Of a DNA stretch of 64,000 nt, positions 32,325-41,382 are shown in pieces. Under the pieces are notes generated by a model. That model worked only from the letters and a program-made list of their open reading frames with translations. It was not told where the DNA came from and ran no database searches. Source of the stretch: JBFLXR01 sp040757065 (GTDB taxonomy: Bacteria > Pseudomonadota > Gammaproteobacteria > Burkholderiales > Gallionellaceae); assembly GCA_040757065.1 (NCBI GenBank), contig JBFLXR010000014.1:1-64000 (forward strand), written 5' to 3'. Within the stretch, counting starts at the first letter, position 1; each line of letters opens with the position of its first letter. A program made the translations under genes and the position numbers.

Positions 32325-35168
32325 TTAGGATTTTCCGATTAGTTCGCGCAGAACGTACGGCAGAATGCCGCCGTGACGGTAGTAATCGACCTCGATCGGC
32401 GTGTCGATACGCAGCAGAAGCGGTACATGCTGAGCAGTGCCATCCTTGCGGCGAATGGTCAGTGTGACGTCTTGTTGCGGCTTCAGGTTTTCGTCGATGC
32501 CGCTCAGATCGAAGGTTTCGTCTCCGGTCAGGTTCAGCGAGGCTACGCTGTCGCTGTCTTTAAATTGCAGCGGCAAGACCCCCATGCCGACCAAATTGCT
32601 GCGGTGAATGCGCTCATAGCTTTTGGCGACGACCGCTTTTACGCCGAGCAGTTGGGTACCTTTGGCGGCCCAGTCGCGCGAAGATCCGGTTCCGTACTCT
32701 TCGCCAGCGAAAATAACGGTCGGGGTGCCTGATTCGATGTGGCGCATTGCGGCATCGTAAATCGGCATTTGCTCGCCGTTATATAAAGTGAAGCCACCTT
32801 CTACGCGGCTGCCGTCTGGGTTTGCGGGTAGCATCAGGTTTTTGATGCGCACGTTGGCAAAGGTGCCGCGCATCATGACCTCGTGATTACCGCGCCGGGC
32901 GCCATAGCTGTTGAAATCTTTTATTGCTACGCCCTTGCCTTGCAGGAATTTACCTGCCGGGGTGGAGGGTTTGAAGCTGCCTGCCGGGCTGATATGGTCG
33001 GTCGTGACCGAGTCGCCGAGAATGGCCAGCGCCCTTGCTCCCTTGATTTCGCGGATTGTGCCGGTTTGCATGCCGAATTGTTCAAAGAACGGCGGACGGG
33101 CGATATAAGTGGAGTCGTCCCACTGGTACAAGTCGCCGGTCGGTGCAGGAATGGCATTCCACAACGGCAAATCTTTGGTCAAATCGCTGTACAGCGTGCG
33201 ATAAACATTCGGATCGCTGGCGAATTTTGCGACGGTATGTACTTCGGCATTGCTTGGCCAGATGTCTTTCAGGTAAACAGGTTCGCCATCTTTACCGATG
33301 CCCAGCGGTTCGGTTTCCAGGTTGATATTAACCTTGCCGGCAATCGCAAAAGCGACCACTAGGGGCGGGGAGGTCAAGAAGTTGGCCTTGATATTTGCGT
33401 GAATCCGCGCTTCGAAGTTGCGGTTGCCGGACAGCACGGCTGCGGCAATGATATCGTTTTTGACGATGGCCTCTTCCAATTTGGCATCCAGCGGGCCGGA
33501 ATTACCGATACAAGTCGTACAGCCATAAGCGGCAACGCTGAAGCCTAACTGCGCCAGCGGTTCCAGCAAGCCGGCGTTTTTCAGATATTCGGTGACCACG
33601 CGCGATCCGGGCGCCAGCGAGGTCTTGATGTGCGGTGCAACGCGCAAGCCTTTGGCGACGGCTTTTTTCGCCAATAAGCCGGCTGCCAGCAGCACGCCGG
33701 GGTTCGAGGTGTTAGTACAAGATGTGATGGCCGCGATGAGTACATCGCCGTTACCGATTTCGACTTGCGGCAGCATTTCCCCGCTGCTTTCGCAGCGGAC
33801 GGCAGGGGTGGGGTGTTCGCCCGACATTTCCATTTCGCTGCTGTTGGCGCTGCCGGCTTCTTGCGAGCCGCCGCCGGAAACCGGGATGCAGACTTCGCTG
33901 CGGCGATCCGGCAGGCCGGTGGCAAAACGCTGGTTCAGCTTTTCGGCGGGCTGGTTAAAACCGTTTTCCGCTACTGGCTTGCTGAACAAACCGTTGAAGG
34001 TCTCTTGCATAGACGACAGCAGCACGCGGTCTTGCGGGCGCTTCGGGCCGGCCAGCGAAGGTTGAATCGAGGACAGGTCGAGTTCCACTACGCTGCTGTA
34101 ATCGATGCTGCCTGCTTGTGGAATGCCGAACAGATTTTGCGCCTTGAAGTAGGCGGCAAATGCCTCGACTTCTTCTTCGCTGCGGCCGGTATTGCGCATG
34201 AAGTCGACTGTGACGTCGTCAACCGGGAAAAACCCCATGGTCGCGCCGTATTCCGGGGCCATGTTTGCGATGGTGGCGCGATCCGGCAAGGTCAGCGCGG
34301 CAGTGCCTTCGCCGAAGAATTCGACGAACTTACCGACGACTTTGTGCTTGCGCAGCAATTCGGTGATGGTCAGTACCAGGTCGGTGGCGGTGACGCCGTC
34401 ACGCAGCATGCCTTTCAACTGTACGCCGACCACATCCGGGGTCAGGAAATAGACCGGCTGGCCGAGCATGCCGGCTTCGGCTTCGATGCCGCCTACGCCC
34501 CAGCCGACCACGCCGATGCCGTTAATCATGGTGGTGTGGCTGTCGGTGCCGACCAGCGTGTCGGGATAGTAAACCCCATCCTTGAATTGTACGCCGCGCG
34601 CCAGATATTCCAGATTGACCTGATGCACGATGCCGATGCCGGGCGGAACGACTTTGAAGGTATCGAATGCCTGCATCCCCCACTTCATGAACTTGTAGCG
34701 TTCGGTATTGCGTTCGAACTCGAGTTCCATGTTCAGTTTCAACGCATCCGGGCTGTTGTAGTGATCGACTTGCACCGAATGGTCGACGACCAGATTTACC
34801 GGTACCAGCGGTTCGATGATTTTCGGATTTTGGCCCATTTTCGCCGCTGCATCGCGCATGGCGGCCAAATCAGCGAGCAGCGGTACGCCGGTAAAGTCTT
34901 GCAGCACGATACGCGCAACAACGAAGGGAATTTCTTCGGTGCGGGCGGCTGTCGGTTGCCAGTTGGCCAGTTGGCGCACATGCTGTTCGGAGACCTTCTT
35001 GTCGTCGAAATTGCGCAACACGGATTCCAGCACGATGCGGATCGAAACCGGCAGCCGGGAAATATTGCCTATGCCGGCTTGTTCCAGAGCGGGGAGCGAA
35101 TAGTAATGTCCGGATTTTCCGTTGGACAGGGTCAGTGTTTGGCGCGAATTGAACAGGTTGTGTGGCAT
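32325..35168 (-). CDS. acnA: Aconitate hydratase A with an extra insert
   Basis: Isomerises citrate and isocitrate; 947 residues from the ATG at 35168 (MPHNLFNSRQTLTLS), compared with 891 for Escherichia coli AcnA. The three Fe-S ligand Cys are present: one in ITSCTNTSNP and two in GCTTCIGNSGP; DSHTTMINGIGVVGWGVGG and GDSVTTDHISPAG are intact. The excess length comes mainly from about 50 additional residues, rich in Ser, Gly and Glu, between AGPKRPQDRV and the first ligand Cys (about DNA 33770-33910). An in-frame extension upstream to 35192 is ignored. The reading frame is open throughout, so the enzyme is probably functional. Confidence 0.95.
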   Translation of the reverse strand: MPHNLFNSRQTLTLSNGKSGHYYSLPALEQAGIGNISRLPVSIRIVLESVLRNFDDKKVSEQHVRQLANWQPTAARTEEIPFVVARIVLQDFTGVPLLADLAAMRDAAAKMGQNPKIIEPLVPVNLVVDHSVQVDHYNSPDALKLNMELEFERNTERYKFMKWGMQAFDTFKVVPPGIGIVHQVNLEYLARGVQFKDGVYYPDTLVGTDSHTTMINGIGVVGWGVGGIEAEAGMLGQPVYFLTPDVVGVQLKGMLRDGVTATDLVLTITELLRKHKVVGKFVEFFGEGTAALTLPDRATIANMAPEYGATMGFFPVDDVTVDFMRNTGRSEEEVEAFAAYFKAQNLFGIPQAGSIDYSSVVELDLSSIQPSLAGPKRPQDRVLLSSMQETFNGLFSKPVAENGFNQPAEKLNQRFATGLPDRRSEVCIPVSGGGSQEAGSANSSEMEMSGEHPTPAVRCESSGEMLPQVEIGNGDVLIAAITSCTNTSNPGVLLAAGLLAKKAVAKGLRVAPHIKTSLAPGSRVVTEYLKNAGLLEPLAQLGFSVAAYGCTTCIGNSGPLDAKLEEAIVKNDIIAAAVLSGNRNFEARIHANIKANFLTSPPLVVAFAIAGKVNINLETEPLGIGKDGEPVYLKDIWPSNAEVHTVAKFASDPNVYRTLYSDLTKDLPLWNAIPAPTGDLYQWDDSTYIARPPFFEQFGMQTGTIREIKGARALAILGDSVTTDHISPAGSFKPSTPAGKFLQGKGVAIKDFNSYGARRGNHEVMMRGTFANVRIKNLMLPANPDGSRVEGGFTLYNGEQMPIYDAAMRHIESGTPTVIFAGEEYGTGSSRDWAAKGTQLLGVKAVVAKSYERIHRSNLVGMGVLPLQFKDSDSVASLNLTGDETFDLSGIDENLKPQQDVTLTIRRKDGTAQHVPLLLRIDTPIEVDYYRHGGILPYVLRELIGKS

Positions 35169-35370
35169 GAAGCAAAACTCCGAAACAGGCATGAAAATAT
35201 GCGCAATTATACCGCGCGCGCACCAATTTCGCTTTCAAAAACGGGTACTGGCCGGTACAGGGCTAGGCTTTGTGCTAACTGTTTATATATATTATGAAAT
35301 ATTGTTTTATTCCATCCGGCGAATAAGATGGGTGCATGTCCATGCAAACTTTCTATGGAGGGTGCGCAAA

Positions 35371-35562
35371 ATGTTTACCGATTTCTCTGCGGTCGTATTT
35401 GTGATGTTCTTGGTGACTTCGTTTACGTATGCAGTGTATGCAACCAACCGTTCGCACGGCGAAGCGGTGACGGAGGCTTTGTCCGAGGCCGTGATATGGG
35501 GCGTGGCGCTGTTGATTTATACCGTGGTCGATTTCTTTATCGTCACTTCAAATATGTTGTGA
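35371..35562 (+). CDS. Small two-helix membrane protein
   Basis: A 63-residue protein starting MFTDFSAVVFVMFLVTSF, with hydrophobic helices at about 5-23 and 40-60 separated by a polar stretch (NRSHGEAVTEALSE). The ATG at 35371 is preferred to longer upstream starts because a GGAGGG ribosome-binding site stands before it at suitable spacing. It is preceded by an AT-rich stretch (about 35278-35310, TTTATATATATTATG), a plausible promoter region shared with divergent acnA. I do not recognise the family. Confidence 0.7.
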   Translation: MFTDFSAVVFVMFLVTSFTYAVYATNRSHGEAVTEALSEAVIWGVALLIYTVVDFFIVTSNML

Positions 35563-35690
35563 TCGGCTTCGCCGGCGAATTCAGGCGCGCACATTGACGA
35601 AAATGGGGGAGCTACGGCGTGCGATCTTGCGTATTGCGCAGGTTCGGCGTATTAATCGCGTGTGCCTAAATCCATTTGCGAGGTGCCGCG

Positions 35691-36323
35691 ATGTTCAGTG
35701 ACCGAAACAGTGCCGCATTGCAGTTGGCCGAGCGACTGCAGACATATAGCGGCCAGCATCCGCTGGTACTCGCTATTCCGCGCGGTGCCGTACCGATGGC
35801 GAAAATTCTGGCCGAAAAATTGCAGGGCGACTTGGATGTGGTGCTGGTGCGCAAATTACGCGCTCCCCAGAACTCCGAACTGGCAATCGGTTCGGTAGAT
35901 GAAACCGGCTGGGTCTATCTCGCCGATTATGCCCGTCAAATGGCCTCGGAAGACTATCTCGAGGCGGAAAAGAATCGGCAGTTAGCGGTGATGCGGCAAC
36001 GGCGTGCAAACTATACGCCGATCCGTCCACCGGTCGATCCGCAAGGCCGGATTGTTATCGTGGTGGATGACGGTCTGGCGACAGGTTCGACCATGATTGC
36101 CGCCTTGCATGCCTTGCGCGCAAAGCAGCCGAAAAAGCTGATTTGCGCAGTGCCGGTCGCGCCTGCGGATACGCTGGAAAAGATCAAGCCTTTCGCCGAT
36201 GAAACAGTATGCCTGAGCGTGCCGCCGGTGTTTTATGCCGTCGGCCAATTCTATGCCGATTTTCCCCAAATCAACGATGATGAAGTTGTAAATCTACTTA
36301 GCACGGATGACGGAAATGCATAG
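35691..36323 (+). CDS. COG1926-type phosphoribosyltransferase
   Basis: A predicted phosphoribosyltransferase, 210 residues, with the PRPP-binding motif IVIVVDDGLATGSTM (about 122-136) and an N-terminal part FSDRNSAALQLAERL with LAIPRGAVPMA typical of COG1926. Substrate unknown. In other bacteria (for example the mycobacterial Rv0571c type) this domain is fused to a dienelactone-hydrolase domain; here a separate hydrolase of that type lies at 38.8-39.5 kb. The ATG at 35691 follows GAGGTG by 5 bases; a TTG at 35676 is in frame but weaker. Confidence 0.88.
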   Translation: MFSDRNSAALQLAERLQTYSGQHPLVLAIPRGAVPMAKILAEKLQGDLDVVLVRKLRAPQNSELAIGSVDETGWVYLADYARQMASEDYLEAEKNRQLAVMRQRRANYTPIRPPVDPQGRIVIVVDDGLATGSTMIAALHALRAKQPKKLICAVPVAPADTLEKIKPFADETVCLSVPPVFYAVGQFYADFPQINDDEVVNLLSTDDGNA

Positions 36324-36354
36324 TTTCTAGCGATCCGGTTATTGGGAGGGACGT

Positions 36355-38847
36355 ATGCCGATGTCTTATCCTGAAAGTTGGGAATTAGTGCTGCATCTTG
36401 TCAGTATCCTGCTTGCAGGCGGGGCGATTGTCTGGACTTCGCGTCTGACTTTTGTGTCGCGCCGGACAGGTGTGTGGCTGCTCCTTTCCATTGCGTTTGC
36501 CATCTTGGCGGGAGAGCGGATTGCCGGGCTATTTTATCCGGAGGTAAGTCGAGTCCGGGATAGCGGCACAGAATTGTTGGATGACTTTCTGCATTTGGTG
36601 ATTTCCGGGTTGTTGCTAGCAGGCATTTACCACTTGCGGCTCGTGTTTCTCGAACGCCAAGAGGAGCAACGAAAACTTTCGAAGCAATATGACGAGTTAC
36701 AGCGCTTATACAACATACTGTTGTCGCGCGAATTGCGCCTGAAAGAATTATTCGAAGAAAACCGATCCTTGAAGAGTCTTTTATCCAAACACCCCGAGCT
36801 TTTTGCGTTGCCGGATATGCAACGAGATATTGCAGTAACGCCGAGTCCGCCCGCAATGAAACGAAAGGCGGACTCAATTCAGATACCCGAATGGATGGAC
36901 GTTCCGCAAGCAGATGGGAATATCGTGCAAGAGCGTACCGCGCTGTTGTTTTTGTTGGAAGATATTGAGCGAATTCGCCATCAGATCGAGCAGGCGCACA
37001 GGGAATGGACCGATGCGCTGGATGCCGTTCACGATCCGGTATTCATGCACGATCAGGCTTACCGGATATTGCGCTGCAATCGCGCTTATGCAGAGCGGGC
37101 CGGCATGCGGGTTAAGGAGGTGATCGGAAAAGTGTACTGGGAAGTTTTTCCCAAGCTGCCGGGGCCGCAGCTAGGTTGTTGTAAATCCATGCAGGATGCC
37201 GAGGAGCAGAAAGAACTCATGATCGAGGGTGGGGAAATCTTTTTGTCTCGTTCATTCGCGGTACGAAGTTCGGAAGGAATGTATTTATATTCTTTACACA
37301 TTATGGAGGATATTACCGAGCGGAAACGTGCCGAGGCGACTATAGCGCAGAGTGAGAGGCGTTACCATTCCTTGTTTGACAATATGCTGGAGGGATTCGC
37401 CTATTGCAAAATGGAATTCGTGAGCGGTAAGGCAACGGATTTTATTTATCTCGATGTAAACATGGCGTTCGAAAGACTGTCGGGTCTTAAAGATGTCGTC
37501 GGGAAAAGGGTCAGCGAAGTAATTCCCGGTATTCAGCAGACCAATCCAGAATTGTTCGAAATTTACGGGCAGGTTGCGCTGAGTGGGGAGCCAGCGCGTT
37601 TCGAAACGTATATCGAAAGACTGGAAACATGGTTTTATCTGTCGGTTTACAGCATGGAAAAAGGATATTTCGTTGCTGTGTTTGACAATATTACCGAGCG
37701 GAAACGCACCGATCTCGATTTGCGCAAGCTGAACCGTGCACTGATCATATTGAGCCGATGTAACGAGATATTGGTACATGCTTCTGAAGAGAATGCGCTT
37801 TTGAAAGAAATGTGCGACATCATCGTTGAGACGGGCGGTTATCTGCTGACATGGGTCGGTTATGCGGAACGCGATGAACAAAAAAGCGTTCGACCGGTCG
37901 CTTCTGCCGGTGACGATGAGCATTATCTGGCTCAGGCCCGCATATCTTGGGGGGATGTGGAGCGCGGGCACGGTCCGGTCGGTATGGCAATTCGGACGCA
38001 AACTGCGCAGTTGACGCGTGACACCCTGACGGATCCGGCTTACCGGCCTTGGCTCGATAGTGGCATCAAGCTCGGATTTCGCTCGATTCTTGCGTTGCCG
38101 CTGGCTTCGGTCGGGCAGACTCTGGGGGCGCTTGCGATTTATTCTCCAGAAGCTGACGGGTTTTCCGATGAGGAAATTCGGTTGCTGAGTGAGCTTGCAG
38201 ACGATCTTGCATTCGGGATTGTGACTTTACGCGTCCGCAGCTTGCAAGTGCGAACGGCTGAGCGTTTGCAGGCGAGTCTTGAGGGAACCATAGTCGCGAT
38301 GGCTGCGGTCGTGGAAATGCGCGATCCTTATACTGCAGGCCACCAGCGCAGAGTGGCGGCATTGGCAGGGGCAATTGCGCGGGAGATCGGTTTGTCGGAG
38401 GATGAAGTGCATGGTATTCATCTGGCCGCGATGATTCACGATCTCGGAAAAATTCAGATACCTTCCGAAATCTTAACCAAGCCGACCAAGCTAACCGCGC
38501 TGGAACATGAGATGATTAAAGTTCATCCGGCAGCGGGCTACGACATTTTGAAAGGGATCGATTTCCCTTGGCCAATTGCAGAAATCGTTTATCAACATCA
38601 TGAACGAATCGATGGTTCAGGTTATCCGCGTGGATTGAAAAATAACCAAATTTCCATGGGAGCCAGAATATTGGCTGTCGCCGATACGGTCGAAGCGATG
38701 TCTTCTCATCGTCCTTACCGGCCGGGATTCGGAATAGAGGCTGCGTTGGAGGAAATCGTTCAGTTCAGAGGGACGCACTATGACCCGATTACGGTCGATA
38801 TTTGCGTGAAATTGTTTTCTGAGAAGCGTTTTATGTTTTCGGAATAG
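36355..38847 (+). CDS. PAS/GAF sensor with HD-GYP phosphodiesterase domain
   Basis: An 830-residue signalling protein. The N-terminus has about three membrane helices (7-100) and a coiled coil (about 100-150); PAS domains lie at about 215-325 and 335-450, a GAF domain at about 465-625, and an HD-GYP domain from about 640. Catalytic residues are intact: HD at 695-696 (MIHDLGKIQIP), further His in KVHPAAGYD and YQHHERIDGSGYP, with GYP at 756-758. HD-GYP domains hydrolyse cyclic di-GMP. Its 3' end overlaps the convergent hydrolase by 17 bases. A GGAGGG site precedes the ATG. Confidence 0.92.
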   Translation: MPMSYPESWELVLHLVSILLAGGAIVWTSRLTFVSRRTGVWLLLSIAFAILAGERIAGLFYPEVSRVRDSGTELLDDFLHLVISGLLLAGIYHLRLVFLERQEEQRKLSKQYDELQRLYNILLSRELRLKELFEENRSLKSLLSKHPELFALPDMQRDIAVTPSPPAMKRKADSIQIPEWMDVPQADGNIVQERTALLFLLEDIERIRHQIEQAHREWTDALDAVHDPVFMHDQAYRILRCNRAYAERAGMRVKEVIGKVYWEVFPKLPGPQLGCCKSMQDAEEQKELMIEGGEIFLSRSFAVRSSEGMYLYSLHIMEDITERKRAEATIAQSERRYHSLFDNMLEGFAYCKMEFVSGKATDFIYLDVNMAFERLSGLKDVVGKRVSEVIPGIQQTNPELFEIYGQVALSGEPARFETYIERLETWFYLSVYSMEKGYFVAVFDNITERKRTDLDLRKLNRALIILSRCNEILVHASEENALLKEMCDIIVETGGYLLTWVGYAERDEQKSVRPVASAGDDEHYLAQARISWGDVERGHGPVGMAIRTQTAQLTRDTLTDPAYRPWLDSGIKLGFRSILALPLASVGQTLGALAIYSPEADGFSDEEIRLLSELADDLAFGIVTLRVRSLQVRTAERLQASLEGTIVAMAAVVEMRDPYTAGHQRRVAALAGAIAREIGLSEDEVHGIHLAAMIHDLGKIQIPSEILTKPTKLTALEHEMIKVHPAAGYDILKGIDFPWPIAEIVYQHHERIDGSGYPRGLKNNQISMGARILAVADTVEAMSSHRPYRPGFGIEAALEEIVQFRGTHYDPITVDICVKLFSEKRFMFSE

Positions 38848-39517
38848 TGGATTGTGAGTTGCCAAGGTAGAATAAAAACCAGTTTGCAGCCGCTCGTGCC
38901 ACTTGTTCCAGCGTGCCCGGCTCTTCAAACAGATGCGTGGCGCCGGGGACGATAACCAGCTTCTTTTCGCATTGCAGGACGGTATGCGCGGCATCGTTCA
39001 GTTCGATGACGATGCCGTCCTCGCCGCCGACCAGCAGCAGAGTGGGGGCGCGTACGCTTAGCAGAGCGCGTTCTCCGGCCAGATCCGGCCGCCCGCCGCG
39101 CGAAACGACTGCCGAAACGCTATCCGGCAGTTCGGCTGCAGCCTGTAACGCGGCCGCAGCTCCTGTGCTGGCTCCGAAATAACCGAGTTTGCAGTGTTGC
39201 GTTGCCGGCTGTTGCCGAAGCCATTGCGTGGCGGCGAGCAGTCGTTGCGTCAGCAGGGGGATGTCGAAGCGTGTGGCATAAGTCTGATCTTCTTCGCGTG
39301 TTAATAGATCGAACAGCAAGGTGCCGATGCTGTTCTGGTGCAAGAACGATGCGACGTAGGTGTTGCGCGGGCTGAAACGGCTGCTGCCGCTGCCGTGTGC
39401 GAACAGTACGATGCCTTTCGGGTTTTCCGGCAAGACGAGCTCGCCGGCTAATTGAACCTGACCGGCCGGGATGGTGACCTCATAACGGGTGAGAGTATTG
39501 GTTGCAGTCATCATCAT
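38831..39517 (-). CDS. Dienelactone-hydrolase-like alpha/beta hydrolase
   Basis: A 228-residue alpha/beta hydrolase: oxyanion strand GIVLFAHGSGSSRFSPRN, nucleophile elbow GYFGASTGAAAAL (Ser near 117), acid Asp in LLLVGGEDGIV and His in VPGATHLFEEPG. The wording matches the hydrolase domain found fused to COG1926 phosphoribosyltransferases rather than true catabolic dienelactone hydrolases, which use Cys. Substrate unknown. The start is one of three consecutive ATGs; GGAG precedes the first. The microprotein gene lies 78 bases upstream. Confidence 0.88.
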   Translation of the reverse strand: MMMTATNTLTRYEVTIPAGQVQLAGELVLPENPKGIVLFAHGSGSSRFSPRNTYVASFLHQNSIGTLLFDLLTREEDQTYATRFDIPLLTQRLLAATQWLRQQPATQHCKLGYFGASTGAAAALQAAAELPDSVSAVVSRGGRPDLAGERALLSVRAPTLLLVGGEDGIVIELNDAAHTVLQCEKKLVIVPGATHLFEEPGTLEQVARAAANWFLFYLGNSQSTIPKT

Positions 39518-39595
39518 GCTGACTCCGGTTTTGTAATGTACAAGAATGCCTCCACCCGCATGGGCGGATATCCTTGCGACGTTGCCAGCAGCGGT

Positions 39596-39682
39596 CTAGT
39601 GCGCTGCGAAGAACACGACGCCGAGTACGACTATAAAGGCGACGATGGCGAGAAAAACCAATACGCTGCGTAAGGTGTCCAT
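39596..39682 (-). CDS. 28-residue single-helix membrane microprotein
   Basis: A short frame, MDTLRSVLVFLAIVAFIV at the N-terminus and ending FFAAH, codes for one membrane helix with almost no flanking sequence. Support comes from a strong ribosome-binding site (AAAGGAG, about 8 bases before the ATG), continuous hydrophobic coding, and its position between the radical-SAM gene and the hydrolase on the same strand. It may be a regulatory microprotein of a membrane enzyme. No homologue is recognised. Confidence 0.6.
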   Translation of the reverse strand: MDTLRSVLVFLAIVAFIVVLGVVFFAAH

Positions 39683-39700
39683 CTTTTTCTCCTTTCAGCT

Positions 39701-39731
39701 GTAAACGTCCCTTGGACGGTGCTACGTTTAC
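39701..39731. repeat. Inverted repeat upstream of the microprotein gene
   Basis: GTAAACGT (39701-39708) and ACGTTTAC (39724-39731) are perfect 8-base inverted arms separated by 15 bases that contain a smaller GTCC/GGAC stem. The repeat sits about 20 bases upstream of the microprotein ATG, so it could be a repressor operator or a leader hairpin. The remaining 110 bases to the radical-SAM gene stop show nothing else. Confidence 0.5.
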
Positions 39732-39844
39732 CGGACTGCGACTGGAATGCGTCGCCGTCCGAATGGGGCGTCGAATTTTCCGAAATGTCCGGCCAGTTTT
39801 GCGCCGCAGTATTCGCAGAATCCGCGCTCGGTTACGTGGTAAGC

Positions 39845-40816
39845 CTAAACGGCATACCAGTCGCGCACGATCAGTGCTGCGTTGCAGCTGCCGCAGAAGG
39901 TCGTGCCGCCTTCAGTGTCATGCACATTGCCGGTGTAAACGTGTTGCAGCCCGGCGGAACGAGCGATCCGACGCGCCCGGTTCAGGGTTTCCGGCGGCGT
40001 TGGCGGCAGATCCGTCATGCGGTAATCGGGATGGAATGCGGTGAAATGCAGCGGCACGTCAGTACCGAGCTCGCGCGCGATCCATTCACTCATTTTGCCG
40101 ATCTCATGATCGGAGTCGTTCTGTTCCGGGATCAGCAGAGTCGTCAGCTCGACCCATACCTGTGTTTCTTGTTTTAAATAAACCAGCGTGTCCAGAACGG
40201 GTTGCAAATGCGCGCCGGTGAGCTTGTGGTAAAAAGCATCGGTAAAGGCCTTAAGATCGACATTTGCGGCATCCATTTTGGCGTAAAACTCGCGCCGGGG
40301 CAGATCGTGCATGTACCCCGCTGTAACGGCGACCGTATTAATGTCAAAAGCGTGACAGGCGTCGGCGACATCTATGGCATATTCGGCAAAAATTACGGGG
40401 TCGTTGTAGGTGAACGCTACGCTTTTGCAGCCTAACTCTTGTGCGGTACGGGCAATGGCCTCCGGGCTGGCCAAGTCGGCTAGCCGGTCGAAATCGCGCG
40501 AGCGGGAAATGTCCCAGTTCTGGCAGAATTTACAGGCCAGATTGCACCCCGCCGTGCCGAACGACAGAATGCTGGAGCCGGGATAGAAATGGTTAAGCGG
40601 TTTTTTCTCGATAGGATCGACGCAGAAACCCGAACTGCGACCATAAGTCGTGAGCACCATCCGGTCGCCCGCGCGGGCGCGTACAAAGCAAGCGCCGCGT
40701 TGTCCTTCATTCAATTTGCAATCGCGCGGACACAAATCGCACTGAATGCGACCATCTTCCAGCCAGTGCCAGTACTTGGCGGGGTGGCGCTCGCCGAGGC
40801 CGATTTCGCCGTTCAC
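39845..40816 (-). CDS. amrS: AmmeMemoRadiSam system radical SAM enzyme
   Basis: A radical SAM protein of 323 residues with the cluster motif CNLACKFC (CxxxCxxC), an N-terminal Cys pair (CDLCPRDC) and a C-terminal CGSC, matching AmrS. The start is taken as the GTG at 40816, which overlaps the amrA stop as GTGA; an in-frame ATG at 40849 would overlap amrA by 37 bases and is less likely. It is the third gene of a tight amrB-amrA-amrS operon. The reaction of this trio has not been established; modification of a nucleotide or small molecule has been proposed from context. Confidence 0.9.
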   Translation of the reverse strand: MNGEIGLGERHPAKYWHWLEDGRIQCDLCPRDCKLNEGQRGACFVRARAGDRMVLTTYGRSSGFCVDPIEKKPLNHFYPGSSILSFGTAGCNLACKFCQNWDISRSRDFDRLADLASPEAIARTAQELGCKSVAFTYNDPVIFAEYAIDVADACHAFDINTVAVTAGYMHDLPRREFYAKMDAANVDLKAFTDAFYHKLTGAHLQPVLDTLVYLKQETQVWVELTTLLIPEQNDSDHEIGKMSEWIARELGTDVPLHFTAFHPDYRMTDLPPTPPETLNRARRIARSAGLQHVYTGNVHDTEGGTTFCGSCNAALIVRDWYAV

Positions 40817-41382
40817 AGTGCGCTCCCGTCGAAATCGACTTCGCGCCACTTTTGCACGGTATAGCGCGATAAGCGGACATCGTCAGACCAATAATTGACG
40901 GGTAAGCCGGCTTTGTATTTTAAGTGCTGCATGAAAACTTCCGCTTGCGGCAATTGCTCCCAGACTTGCGGCAGGAAGGTGCTGCGATAGCGCCCGCATT
41001 CGAAAATTATGCCGTCGATGCCGGGGCGCAGTTGCTCCAGCGCCTGAAACTCGTCGGCAAACTGTATCGGCTCGGGTTGAGATAACAATGAAACTTCAAT
41101 CTCGATTTCTTGATATTCCTGCGCATGCAGGGGGTGAAAACGCGGATCGTGAAAAGCGGCGGCACAAGCATTCTGGCGGACGTCTTCCAGTAAAGGCCGA
41201 TAGGCTTCGAGCGAACCGATGCAGCCGCGCAGTTGTTTGTGCTTGGACAGTGTGACGAATGTTGCGCCGGGGTGATGCATCCAGTCGCGGTGGGCGATGC
41301 GTATATGCGGTTCGCCCAGTTTCTCGGCAATCGCGTGGCGTGCCAGTTTCAGCAGCAAATGACCTTCATCCCGCGTGCGCAT
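40813..41382 (-). CDS. amrA: AmmeMemoRadiSam system protein A (AMMECR1)
   Basis: An AMMECR1-domain protein, 189 residues, with the hallmark LRGCIGSLEAYRPL and DPRFHPL, and a GIDGIIFECG strand. AMMECR1 is conserved from bacteria to humans and its molecular function is unknown. The ATG at 41382 (MRTRDEGHLLLKLARH) is chosen over a longer frame from 41583, which would lie within amrB and reads as non-conserved sequence. It overlaps amrB by 17 bases and amrS by four. Confidence 0.92.
   Translation of the reverse strand: MRTRDEGHLLLKLARHAIAEKLGEPHIRIAHRDWMHHPGATFVTLSKHKQLRGCIGSLEAYRPLLEDVRQNACAAAFHDPRFHPLHAQEYQEIEIEVSLLSQPEPIQFADEFQALEQLRPGIDGIIFECGRYRSTFLPQVWEQLPQAEVFMQHLKYKAGLPVNYWSDDVRLSRYTVQKWREVDFDGSAL

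Noticed and set aside
33765..35297. Open frame of 510 codons opposite acnA
   Set aside because: No motif, Gln/Ala/Arg-rich, and fully explained by aconitase on the minus strand.
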